Assembly (NCBI GenBank): GCA_009889515.1 | Contig: WUQR01000139.1 | Location: 62,001-126,000, forward strand | Source: Nitrososphaerota archaeon | Lineage (GTDB): Archaea > Thermoproteota > Nitrososphaeria_A > Caldarchaeales > Calditenuaceae | Direction of reading: 5' to 3' | DNA length: 64,000 nucleotides | Shown: positions 7,913 to 16,129 of the stretch, piece after piece | Position numbering within the stretch: the first letter of the stretch is position 1 | Layout: each line of letters opens with the position of its first letter | Notes under the pieces: generated by a model | Databases searched by the model: none | Seen by the model: only the letters and a program-made list of their open reading frames with translations | Told to the model about the DNA's origin: nothing | Position numbers and translations under genes: made by a program

Positions 7913-9803
7913 GCTCAACAACGCCGCCGATAATATCGATCCTCTTCTTCTCCTTCAGGTACCGCATAGCCCGAATAATCACGTCCCTCGGATACGGCGT
8001 CTTCACAAAGACCTGCCAGTAGGGAATCGGTCCACTCCTCTTAAGTATGGTCTCGACGATATAGTCGGCAATCGGTTTAACCTCCTTCTCCAACTCATCT
8101 AAATTCACACTCGTAGTGGCAAGCTGTGGGGCGCCCCCAGCCACAGGTGAAGCCGCAACAGGTCTGGCAACAGTCTCAGCCCTCCTAGCAACTGGGAACG
8201 GCGGCTTCCTCACGGTAATCCCGGCCTCGGCGATCAGCTTCTCCGGGTCGGCATAGTAGGAGAGAATGATGCTGGCTACCTTGTCATTATCCGTTATCTT
8301 ATTCTCACGCATCCATTCGAGAAGCTCCTTCCTCCTCCAAAGCTCAAGCATCAAATCCTCCTTACTCACACCATTCATGAGCGAGATATTCTCGAGTTGG
8401 AGACTATTTGCAAAGTTGACACGGAACGTGTCTGTGACAGGATCCCACTCCGCTATCTTCCTATACCTGTGGGCGTCCTCAACCTCCCAGATGAACCTGA
8501 CCCTCCTCCCGAAGAGCTGCGTCTTGCCGCGGAGCTGCACCCTCTGAATCAAGGCCATGGCGTCGAGCAGCGAGATATGGGTCTCAGGAATATTCATCGG
8601 CGGGCTCATAAGCCTCTTAACAGCACTCTCCACATCCTCGGCGTGGACAGTAGTCAAGCCTCCATGCCCAGTCGCGATGGCTTGGAACAGGACGAAGGCC
8701 TCCTCACCCCTGACCTCACCAACAATCAGGTAGTCAGGCCTATACCTCAGACTCGTCTTGACCAAGTCGAAGAGAGCCACAGCACCCCTCTCCGTCGCTC
8801 CGAGACCATAGCTCTCCCTAGTCACAAACCTGACCCAGTTATCCCTCGGAATGTTAATCTCAGCTGTCTCCTCACAGGTAACTATCTTCATCCTCGGCTT
8901 GATAAACGTGGTAAGGGCGTTCAGTAGGGTGGTCTTTCCACTCCCTGTCGCGCCTATAAGCATCAGGCTAGCCTTGTTCTCGAGGAGCAGCCAGAAATAC
9001 GCGCCCATCTCGCTGTTCAAGACGTTGCTGAGAATCAGCTCCGTTATGCTGAAGGGCTTCTCCCTAAACTTCCTAATCGTGAAGGTGCTGCCCCGCGGAG
9101 AGATCTCCTCTCTAAAAGTCGCCGCAAGCCTATGCTTTCCATAGATCATGGCGTCCACGATTGGGAAGGCGGATGAGACGTGCTTACCCGCCTTGTGGGC
9201 CAAGTGGATGATAAAGTCGTCGAGAGCCTCCCTATCGTTGAAGGACACATTCGTGGGCATGCTCTCAAAGTCTCTGTGCCAGACATAGATCGGAATATTG
9301 AGGCCGTCGCACGATATGTCCTCGACCTTGTAGTCCTCCATGATTACGTTGAGCGGTCCGAAACCCATCAGGTCCCTGTCAATATAGTAGAGGAATTTCT
9401 GGACCTGCTCGTCTGATAGCGAAGGAATCCCTAAAGCCCTCCTATACTTCTTCATGATCTTCAAGGTTGTCTCGTGGATAACCTTCCTAACCTCTTCCTC
9501 CTCGCCAACCTTGGGTATGTCGAGTTCTTTAGTCAGGATGTCCTTTACCTTCTCCAGAGCGGTCTCCTCCTGCGGTGTCATGGGCGTCTCAATCACGAAG
9601 TATATAGGCTCAACAACTCGGCCTGGTGGTGAGGCAATAACGACCTCGGCAAACTTTTCCCTCAAAACATACCTGTCAAGAATCTCGAAAGAGGGGTTTA
9701 GTGGCTTAACCTCTATACCTCTCCACTGCTTGACCAGCTCTTCCTTCTTCCCCTTCTTTTTCTCCTCCATAGTCTCCACCTCTTTTTTAGTCTCCTGAGC
9801 CAA
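7902..9803 (-). CDS. Type II/IV secretion-type assembly ATPase (GspE/TadA/ArlI superfamily) with C-terminal extension
   Basis: 633 residues. The Walker A loop GATGSGKTT is near 282-290; the Asp and His box regions and Walker B follow ('LIVGEVRGEEA', 'ATGHGGLTTVHAED'). It energises pilin insertion together with the platform protein at 6137-7912. Two features differ from a minimal ATPase: a Lys/Glu-rich N-terminal tail (about 1-30) and, after the ATPase core, a Pro/Ala/Val-rich linker (about 515-545) leading to a compact C-terminal domain of about 80 residues that looks like a winged helix. The start is TTG 9803, placed about 25 bases after a TATTTTTATAACC promoter; ATG 9770 is the alternative. 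Confidence 0.9.
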   Translation of the reverse strand: MAQETKKEVETMEEKKKGKKEELVKQWRGIEVKPLNPSFEILDRYVLREKFAEVVIASPPGRVVEPIYFVIETPMTPQEETALEKVKDILTKELDIPKVGEEEEVRKVIHETTLKIMKKYRRALGIPSLSDEQVQKFLYYIDRDLMGFGPLNVIMEDYKVEDISCDGLNIPIYVWHRDFESMPTNVSFNDREALDDFIIHLAHKAGKHVSSAFPIVDAMIYGKHRLAATFREEISPRGSTFTIRKFREKPFSITELILSNVLNSEMGAYFWLLLENKASLMLIGATGSGKTTLLNALTTFIKPRMKIVTCEETAEINIPRDNWVRFVTRESYGLGATERGAVALFDLVKTSLRYRPDYLIVGEVRGEEAFVLFQAIATGHGGLTTVHAEDVESAVKRLMSPPMNIPETHISLLDAMALIQRVQLRGKTQLFGRRVRFIWEVEDAHRYRKIAEWDPVTDTFRVNFANSLQLENISLMNGVSKEDLMLELWRRKELLEWMRENKITDNDKVASIILSYYADPEKLIAEAGITVRKPPFPVARRAETVARPVAASPVAGGAPQLATTSVNLDELEKEVKPIADYIVETILKRSGPIPYWQVFVKTPYPRDVIIRAMRYLKEKKRIDIIGGVVELME

Positions 9804-9965
9804 TCTTGAAAAAACATTATCCCTATGGGTTATAAAAATATTTCCAATATAGCCAGCAAGTGTGGAGGGAAGAATTCCAGGCCTCCTACCTACTCGAGGC
9901 GCAGTTTTCAGGCAAATCGGCTGGATTAGTCTGTTCTAATGAGTAATCGGGTCGGATAGGTGTGG

Positions 9966-11489
9966 TTATCCTCCGAGGTATTTTACACCCGCCGACGTGA
10001 GTATTTTATACAGGACTGTTGCGGAGACCCCCACGTATACCACTATGTTGGCCATGAGAGGGGCTGTGGGTGAGCTGGCCAGTGGCTCGAAGAGCCTGAT
10101 CACGAGTATTGGGAGGAAGAGGAGGATTGAGCCCGTGAGCGGTATCAGGATGTAGAGTAGGGAGCCGAGGGAGAAGGGTGAGGGGGCCAGTCTCATGACA
10201 AGCGAGACGAGGACTGAGAGGGATGAGCCGAAACACGACATGGCAAGAAGGAGAACTAGGTCGATTAGGAGGAATGGCGCCTCGCTGGAGCCTATGGAGA
10301 CCAATCCATAGAGTAGGAGTGAGAAGAGGAGTGTCACCGTGAAGTATGCGAGAAAGAGGCCTGAGACATAGTACTTCTCACCTCTTTGCGAGAGGCTGAT
10401 GACCCACGTGTTCGGCCTCTCGGATATGCTCCAGTTTATCGAGAGTAGGGCGGGGAGCAGCGGGATATAGAGGGCGATCATCGTGAGCTCCGCCACCTCT
10501 GGGAACTGGGCGACCCCCACAAGCCTAGGCAGAGCAGTGTTCGCCAGCGTCAGGAACAGGAGCACCATCACACCGGTCCAGAAGCTACCCTCCCTAACAA
10601 CCCTCACGAGGTGAAGCCTATACATCAGCGAGAAGTAGCCGCGCGCAGACCCAAGCCCGAAGACCCTTCCCACCCCGGGTATCTTGAAGTATCTCGAGAG
10701 CCTGCTAGGCGGCTCCATCAGCACTGAGAAGAGTATGGGCGAGACTGAGGAGTAGAAGTTGGACTTGGAGAGGTGAAGGTATGCTAGGCCTAGCAGCGCT
10801 AGGTAGGGTAGCATCCACAGCGTGGCCGCGCTGGGTGCCTCTATCGCGGATGAGACGAGAAGCGCGGGGTGGGGCGAAAGGAACGCCGGTGGTTTTATTC
10901 GCAGAGCCAGCAGGACTAGCGGTGCCGAGACCACCATCATCAGAGCCCAGCCTATCATCCTAACCCACCTCTCCTCAACCCTCACGCGCGAAACCCCCAG
11001 CACGTGGGAGAGTAGTATAGAGATGAGGATGGTTGAGAGGTAGAGAGGGATGGCTCTTCCCAGGTAGTCGAGGTGGAGGGGGTAGGTTAAGACGGTCAGC
11101 ATGAGGCTCGTAGGCGGGATTATGAAGAAGCCGAGGAGGAAGAGCTGGAAGAGCAGGTCAGCTAGCAAGTAGATGCGCGGCCTCACACCAGACGTGAGGA
11201 CGTAGTCTATCTCGTATGGGAACGCAGTAATGCCGCCCTTAACTCCTAGGAAGACACCGACCGCCAGTATAGCCGTTACCGTGACCTCGGAGAGGACTCC
11301 TAGGAAGCCCCTTGGACCAGCACCTGAGAGAATCCCTGTAAACCGTATCATGAGCGAGACTAGGCCAATCACGAAGAGCCAGGCGAGATAGACCGCGGCC
11401 AGTGAGAGTAGGTTCTTGGGAGAGCGCCTGAGCTGGCCCAAGTATTGTTTTAGCTTGACCGTTACGAGTAAGAGTGCAGTGCCTGTCAA
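9966..11489 (-). CDS. ABC-2-type transporter permease
   Basis: 507 residues, with about a dozen hydrophobic helices in two sets separated by a cytoplasmic stretch (about 235-300). No binding-protein loop motif is seen, so this is an exporter-type permease of the ABC-2 class and not an importer. It starts with TTG, and its first bases overlap the stop codon of the ATPase gene (TTGA), which is translational coupling. The pair probably exports a hydrophobic compound, peptide or lipid-linked glycan; the substrate is unknown. Membrane segments are rich in Leu/Ser, and no catalytic domain is fused. Confidence 0.75.
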   Translation of the reverse strand: MTGTALLLVTVKLKQYLGQLRRSPKNLLSLAAVYLAWLFVIGLVSLMIRFTGILSGAGPRGFLGVLSEVTVTAILAVGVFLGVKGGITAFPYEIDYVLTSGVRPRIYLLADLLFQLFLLGFFIIPPTSLMLTVLTYPLHLDYLGRAIPLYLSTILISILLSHVLGVSRVRVEERWVRMIGWALMMVVSAPLVLLALRIKPPAFLSPHPALLVSSAIEAPSAATLWMLPYLALLGLAYLHLSKSNFYSSVSPILFSVLMEPPSRLSRYFKIPGVGRVFGLGSARGYFSLMYRLHLVRVVREGSFWTGVMVLLFLTLANTALPRLVGVAQFPEVAELTMIALYIPLLPALLSINWSISERPNTWVISLSQRGEKYYVSGLFLAYFTVTLLFSLLLYGLVSIGSSEAPFLLIDLVLLLAMSCFGSSLSVLVSLVMRLAPSPFSLGSLLYILIPLTGSILLFLPILVIRLFEPLASSPTAPLMANIVVYVGVSATVLYKILTSAGVKYLGG

Positions 11490-12229
11490 ACACGCCGCCT
11501 CGAGACAATGTTCAGGAATACGTCTTCGAGTGGTGTTGAACCTTCTAGGCCTGCTAGCCTTCTAAGCTCCTCTAGGCTTCCCGAAGCCAGCTCCCGTCCC
11601 GCATGAATAATCGTGGCCGAGTCGCATACCCGCTCAATAGAGTCTAAGAGGTGAGTGCTCACGAGGACCGCCCCACCACCCTTCGCCGTCTCCCTCATCA
11701 ACATCTTAGCCACACTCTGCGCCTCAGGGTCAAGCCCATTGAACGGCTCGTCCAAGATAAGGATCTGAGGCGAGTTAACTATCGCAGCCGCGAAGGCTAT
11801 CCTCTGCCTAACACCCTTAGACAACTCGTAGATCAGCCTGTCGAGGTATCTCCCAAGACCAAACAGCTCCACCGCCTCAGAGACACGCCTCTTCAACTCC
11901 CCCTCTCTAAGCCCCTTCAACCTAGCGTTGAATATGAGGAACTCTTCCGTGGTCAGGTATTCGGGGAGGGCGGGGTTCTCGGGGAGATACCCCAGGAGGC
12001 TCTTATAGGCTGTGTCTGTGAGGACAGAGCGGCCGGCGACAAACACCTCTCCACGATCAGGCCTCAAGAGTCCTACAATACACTTAATCGTCGTAGTCTT
12101 ACCAGCACCGTTGAGTCCGAAGAGCCCATGTATCGTGCCCGCATTCACAACCATGTTTAGGCCACTCACCGCGGGCACGCCGTCAAAACTCTTCCAGAGC
12201 CCAGCCACCTCAATCAAGGCTCGCGACAA
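11486..12229 (-). CDS. ABC transporter ATP-binding protein (ABC-2 exporter)
   Basis: About 247 residues. Numbering from the longer frame at GTG 12262, Walker A is GLNGAGKTTT (49-58), Walker B with its catalytic Glu is ILILDEPFNGLD, and the switch His lies in 'VSTHLL'. The signature motif is LSKGVRQRI instead of LSGGQ, as is common in CcmA/ABC-2 ATPases. The start is set at TTG 12229 because the TATA-like GGTTATAGC at 12266-12275 would put the mRNA 5' end near 12246, and a GGTGGGGG stretch precedes it; GTG 12262 would lie upstream of that mRNA. Coupled to the permease by a four-base overlap. Confidence 0.88.
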   Translation of the reverse strand: MSRALIEVAGLWKSFDGVPAVSGLNMVVNAGTIHGLFGLNGAGKTTTIKCIVGLLRPDRGEVFVAGRSVLTDTAYKSLLGYLPENPALPEYLTTEEFLIFNARLKGLREGELKRRVSEAVELFGLGRYLDRLIYELSKGVRQRIAFAAAIVNSPQILILDEPFNGLDPEAQSVAKMLMRETAKGGGAVLVSTHLLDSIERVCDSATIIHAGRELASGSLEELRRLAGLEGSTPLEDVFLNIVSRRRV

Positions 12230-12336
12230 GCCCCCACCCCCCAACGCAAGATAACCACTCACGGCCAGCTATAACCCATTACCCCAAAACCACAGGGGTG
12301 TCCAAGCATAAATTAGAGCATAGTAAACATACACGC

Positions 12337-12411
12337 GGGCCCGTGGCCTAGCATGGATAGGGCGCCGGCCTGCGGAGCCGGAGGTCCTGGGTTCGAGTCC
12401 CAGCGGGCCCG
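12337..12411 (+). tRNA. tRNA-Arg (anticodon GCG)
   Basis: 75 bases fold as a full cloverleaf: acceptor GGGCCCG/CGGGCCC, D arm GCCT...GGGC, anticodon arm CCGGC-CTGCGGA-GCCGG with anticodon GCG, and T arm CTGGG-TTCGAGT-CCCAG. The discriminator is G. The full CCA is not encoded. No intron. Confidence 0.95.
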
Positions 12412-12442
12412 CATTTGTGAAAGGGTTTGGCCGCTGATATTA

Positions 12443-13009
<567 letters not shown>

Positions 13010-13150
13010 TCAACAGCAATATTAAGCTTTTAACAGGTATTAGGCCTGTCAATAATTGAATATCATGGGGAAAGTAAAATTTTGTGTCCTTCTCATAACC
13101 ACAACATGGAAGAGGCTTAAGGCGATCTAAAACTTGTTTCCGGGTCGATA

Positions 13151-14017
13151 TTATAGCCCGAACTTCTTGAAAGCCTCTAGGATCTCTTGGTCAAGCGGCT
13201 TATGCTTTCGTCTCCTCCCAGCACGGACGGTAAAATATGCTCCGACCGCAGCGTAGGCTTTCTCGGCGAGCTCATCCCCCTCACCCTCTTCGTATCTGCG
13301 CCATGCATGTGGGAAATGCTTGTACCCAGTGGGGCTGGCCCAGTCAATATGGAAGCCCTCCAGCTCGTCTGGAGGGATGCAGACCGCGACCCTGTCCACC
13401 GACCTATGTAGGCTCAGAGGGGCCGTGAAGACCCTCTGTGCATCGATCTTGTTCTCGACAACCACCCCATCCTCAGGCTCTATCTTAAGCGTGATATACT
13501 GGGTTACTGAATAGGCGACGTCTAGCGGGTCGACCCTTTGCAGAAGCTCCTGGCTGAAGGCTCCTGGATTTATGTGGATGTGGGCGCCCCTCCCGCTCCA
13601 CTTGAAGAAGATGGACTTCACTACACCGTGTCTTTCTAGAACGTCAACGATCTCTAAGGCCTTTTTGATAACTTTCCGCCAATCGCCGTCTTTCGAGTCT
13701 ATATCCCATGTTGGTGAGGATCGAACAATATTATCTCGGTCGGCTAGGTCGTCTGGGGATTTCAGCCTCCTATAGGTGTGTGCTGTAGCATAGAATGCCC
13801 TCGGCTTCAGCGGTGAAAACCTCTCCAGGACGGCTAAAACATCATCCTCGCTTCCTATCGTTAGGGGCTTTCCCTGCTCCCAGTACCTAATCATGGGCCT
13901 AGTTCCATCAGGCTGTTGCTCGCAGTGAACAGCGACCCATTTTCCAGTACAATACTCCGCTATCTCCTCCCTTACCTCAGGCCTCAAATAATACTCCCTG
14001 ACCTGCTCCCAGATCAT
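13151..14017 (-). CDS. Archaeo-eukaryotic primase-fold protein (PriS-like)
   Basis: 288 residues carrying the three catalytic signatures of the AEP superfamily: the metal-binding 'WDIDSKDGD' (about 107-115), the 'SGRGAHIHI' nucleotide-binding motif (about 143-151) and a third acidic site in 'ENKIDAQRVF', followed by 'LSLHRSVDR', which resembles the PriS 'HGK' segment. It lacks a recognisable zinc stalk and is shorter than replicative PriS, so it is probably a second, specialised AEP (priming, end filling or translesion synthesis are family roles) and not the replicative primase. The ATG overlaps the stop of the KaiC-family gene (ATGA), so the two proteins are probably made in fixed ratio and may interact. 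Confidence 0.78.
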   Translation of the reverse strand: MIWEQVREYYLRPEVREEIAEYCTGKWVAVHCEQQPDGTRPMIRYWEQGKPLTIGSEDDVLAVLERFSPLKPRAFYATAHTYRRLKSPDDLADRDNIVRSSPTWDIDSKDGDWRKVIKKALEIVDVLERHGVVKSIFFKWSGRGAHIHINPGAFSQELLQRVDPLDVAYSVTQYITLKIEPEDGVVVENKIDAQRVFTAPLSLHRSVDRVAVCIPPDELEGFHIDWASPTGYKHFPHAWRRYEEGEGDELAEKAYAAVGAYFTVRAGRRRKHKPLDQEILEAFKKFGL

Positions 14018-14808
14018 AAGATCTCCCCAGTCTTCCGCCTCGACTCAAGTATTCTTCTCGTGACATCTGGTGGAAGCTTATAGTCCTCAACTCTTCTCTC
14101 GACCCTGCCTAGGACCACGAGGCCAACCCCCGGTTTGATATCAATCTCGTGAAGGTATCTGCTGTGATTCGTCTGCCTCATCTTCTCGATTATTACGAAC
14201 CTTCTCAGCTCCCCACCTCTGAGAATTCTCCTGAACCTGATTATGCCATCCGCTATATGCTCTATTCCCCACCCAAAGCTCTCCGCCGTTGTTATTGCGT
14301 ATTGACTCACTGCGAGTATCGTGAAGTTCCACTTCGACAAGACCTTCTTGAGGTAGTAGCTATATCGCCTAGCCATTGCGGGCCTGTCGAGCCAGAAGGC
14401 CGAGAGCGAGTCTATAGCGACCCTAGCCCTACCGTACCCAAGCTCCTTCTTAGCCTCGATGATCTTCTCGACGAGGGCCTCCATGTCAAGCGACTTAAGA
14501 CTCCACTGATCCTCCCTCCCCATCAGGGCGTCAACTATTATCAGCCTCCCCTCATTCACAGCTCTCTCGAAATTCATCCCAAACTGCGAAGCCTGCTTCA
14601 TTATCGACTCGCGACTCTCCTCCGTCGTTATGTAGATGCACTTATCACCATCCAATATCCCCTGATTGATGAAGTGGATCGAGAAGACCGTCTTGCCGCA
14701 CCCCGGCTCGCCGGTGACGGCTACTAGAAAGCCTTCAGGCACCCCACCCTCAATGAGCTCATCAATACCCTTCACGCCAGTCCTAAGCCTGTCCCCCTCG
14801 GGAGCCAA
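14014..14808 (-). CDS. KaiC/RadA-like RecA-fold ATPase
   Basis: 264 residues, a single KaiC domain. Walker A is GEPGCGKTV (about 33-41), the catalytic Glu pair appears in 'YITTEESRE', and Walker B is in 'ARVAIDSLSAF'; the segment 'LKKVLSKWNFTILAVSQ' matches the KaiC core. Single-domain KaiC proteins in archaea act as ATP-driven regulators or recombination-associated factors. Here it is followed, with a four-base overlap, by the primase-fold gene. The TTG start sits about 35 bases after a TATA-like ACTTATCTC. It is not the archaellum ArlH, because no arl genes surround it. Confidence 0.85.
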   Translation of the reverse strand: MAPEGDRLRTGVKGIDELIEGGVPEGFLVAVTGEPGCGKTVFSIHFINQGILDGDKCIYITTEESRESIMKQASQFGMNFERAVNEGRLIIVDALMGREDQWSLKSLDMEALVEKIIEAKKELGYGRARVAIDSLSAFWLDRPAMARRYSYYLKKVLSKWNFTILAVSQYAITTAESFGWGIEHIADGIIRFRRILRGGELRRFVIIEKMRQTNHSRYLHEIDIKPGVGLVVLGRVERRVEDYKLPPDVTRRILESRRKTGEIL

Positions 14809-14947
14809 CCCCTAAATGATAGTATCCTCGCCCCGAGATAAGTTGTTTACTCGGCACAGAAGATGGAACCTACGGCGGCCAGCAAACCGTTAAGACCCCG
14901 TACTGAGCAGATATTCATAGTCGAAAACTGGAAACGGCGATGTAACC

Positions 14948-15643
14948 CTACCTAGCTCTAGACCTTACATATGGTTCTAGGAGGCTCCATAGCCATTCTG
15001 CGAACTCGGCCGGGTTCTTAGTCTGTATGTAGACTTCTCCCGGTCCTCTAATTTTCACCACTAGGCCCTCGCCTCCGAGTAGTGTAGATTTGAGGCCGCC
15101 GAACTTGGAGACTTGGTAGCTGCAGGTCTCGGTGAAGGCTGCTAGGTGGAAGTTGTCGACGACCAGCTCCTCGCCGGGGGCTAGCGTCTTCTTCTCGAGT
15201 GCTCCGAAGGTGTTGATGAAGAGGTCGCCGCTTCCTGTGACCCTTAGCATGAACAGGCCTTGGCCGAAGATTCCTCTGGTGAATCCCTGCCACTTGATGT
15301 CCAAGTCGATGTTGGGGCTTGACGCCACGTATGCCGCCTTCTGGACTATGTAGCCCAGTCCGGGCCTGACGTCTAAGTGTGCGATGTCGCCAAGCGGGGC
15401 TGAAACGAGCCCCACCACCCCCTTGCCGGACTTAGCGGAGTACTCGTTCACGAAGAAGGATTGGCCTCCGAGGAGCTTGAGGCCTAGGCTCTCGATGAAG
15501 CTTGACTCACGCATCACCGTCCTAACCTCGATTGTGGGGGACATGTAAGTCATGGCGCCTGCCTCAGCCCTGATGGCGTCGCCCTGCTCAAGCTCAACCT
15601 CTAGTAGCGAATAGGATGGGCGATGTTTTATCTCGTATCTCAA
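14948..15643 (-). CDS. AIM24 family protein (TIGR00266-like)
   Basis: With TTG 15643 the protein is about 231 residues, begins MRYEIKHRPSYSLLEVEL and covers one AIM24 beta-fold. Family features seen are 'AEAGAMTYMS', 'ESLGLKLLGGQSFFVNEY' and the late 'VSKFGGLKSTLLGGEGLV'. The family is widespread; its biochemical role in prokaryotes is undefined, and the mitochondrial relative affects inner-membrane organisation. The start is preferred over longer frames because a strong TATA box (15670-15680) lies 27 bases upstream, giving a leaderless mRNA. Divergent from the PPOX gene. Confidence 0.82.
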   Translation of the reverse strand: MRYEIKHRPSYSLLEVELEQGDAIRAEAGAMTYMSPTIEVRTVMRESSFIESLGLKLLGGQSFFVNEYSAKSGKGVVGLVSAPLGDIAHLDVRPGLGYIVQKAAYVASSPNIDLDIKWQGFTRGIFGQGLFMLRVTGSGDLFINTFGALEKKTLAPGEELVVDNFHLAAFTETCSYQVSKFGGLKSTLLGGEGLVVKIRGPGEVYIQTKNPAEFAEWLWSLLEPYVRSRAR

Positions 15644-15669
15644 GCCTGCGCGCCTCTGATGGCTCCCCC

Positions 15670-15680
15670 ATATATAAAAA
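15670..15680 (-). promoter_or_regulatory. TATA box of the AIM24 gene
   Basis: Minus-strand TTTTTATATATG centred about 30 bases upstream of the TTG at 15643. Its position decides the start codon, because longer in-frame starts would lie upstream of the promoter. Confidence 0.6.
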
Positions 15681-15730
15681 TTGAGCATAGTCGAATAGGG
15701 GATTAGAGTACAGTCAAATAGTGTCATTGA

Positions 15731-16129
15731 TTGGGTACTCGCGTGGCCCTAATCCCTCCAGAGGCTAGGAGACTCATAGAAGGAAAGAACTTCGGGTTCG
15801 TCGCGACCTTGATGCCGGACGGCTCGCCGCAGGTCTCGCCCGTCTGGGTGGACATTGAGGGCGACTATATTCTGGTAAACACTGTTAAGGGAAGGGTGAA
15901 GGACAGGAATACGGACAGGGATCCGCGGGTCTCGATAGCCATTGCCGACTCAGCCAACCCATACAAATACTGCGAGATTCGGGGGCGGGTAGTTGAGAAG
16001 ACTTCTCACGGCGCGGTGGAGCACATAGATAAGCTGGCGAACAAGTATCTGGGCGTCAGCAGTTTCCAAGGACCCCGCGAAAATAGGTTGATCTGGCGGA
16101 TTAAGCCCGAGAAGGTGTTCATACGCTAG
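15731..16129 (+). CDS. PPOX-class (pyridoxamine oxidase-like) F420- or flavin-binding protein
   Basis: 132 residues with the split-barrel pattern of PPOX proteins: 'FGFVATLMPDGSPQVSPVWVDIEG' at the N-terminal strands (two parts of the usual 'LAT..pDG.P..spvW' signature), 'GRVKDRNTDRDPRVSIAI' and 'YCEIRGRVVE'. In archaea and actinobacteria this subclass (Rv1155-like) mostly uses F420 to reduce small molecules. TTG 15731 is the longest start; GTG 15743 would remove four residues and keep the motif. It converges on the glycosidase gene with a four-base overlap. Confidence 0.8.
   Translation: MGTRVALIPPEARRLIEGKNFGFVATLMPDGSPQVSPVWVDIEGDYILVNTVKGRVKDRNTDRDPRVSIAIADSANPYKYCEIRGRVVEKTSHGAVEHIDKLANKYLGVSSFQGPRENRLIWRIKPEKVFIR

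Noticed and set aside
8397-8927. 176-codon open frame on the plus strand opposite the pilus ATPase
   Set aside because: Composition and lack of any recognisable motif show it is the mirror of the ATPase coding sequence, which has all Walker motifs.
13151-14017. Replicative primase small subunit (priS)
   Set aside because: Shorter, no zinc stalk and paired with a KaiC-type gene and not with replication genes, so called only PriS-like.
14014-14808. Archaellum ArlH ATPase
   Set aside because: KaiC fold is shared, but no archaellin, arlI-arlJ or chemotaxis gene is adjacent; the pilus genes lie more than 4 kb away on other units.
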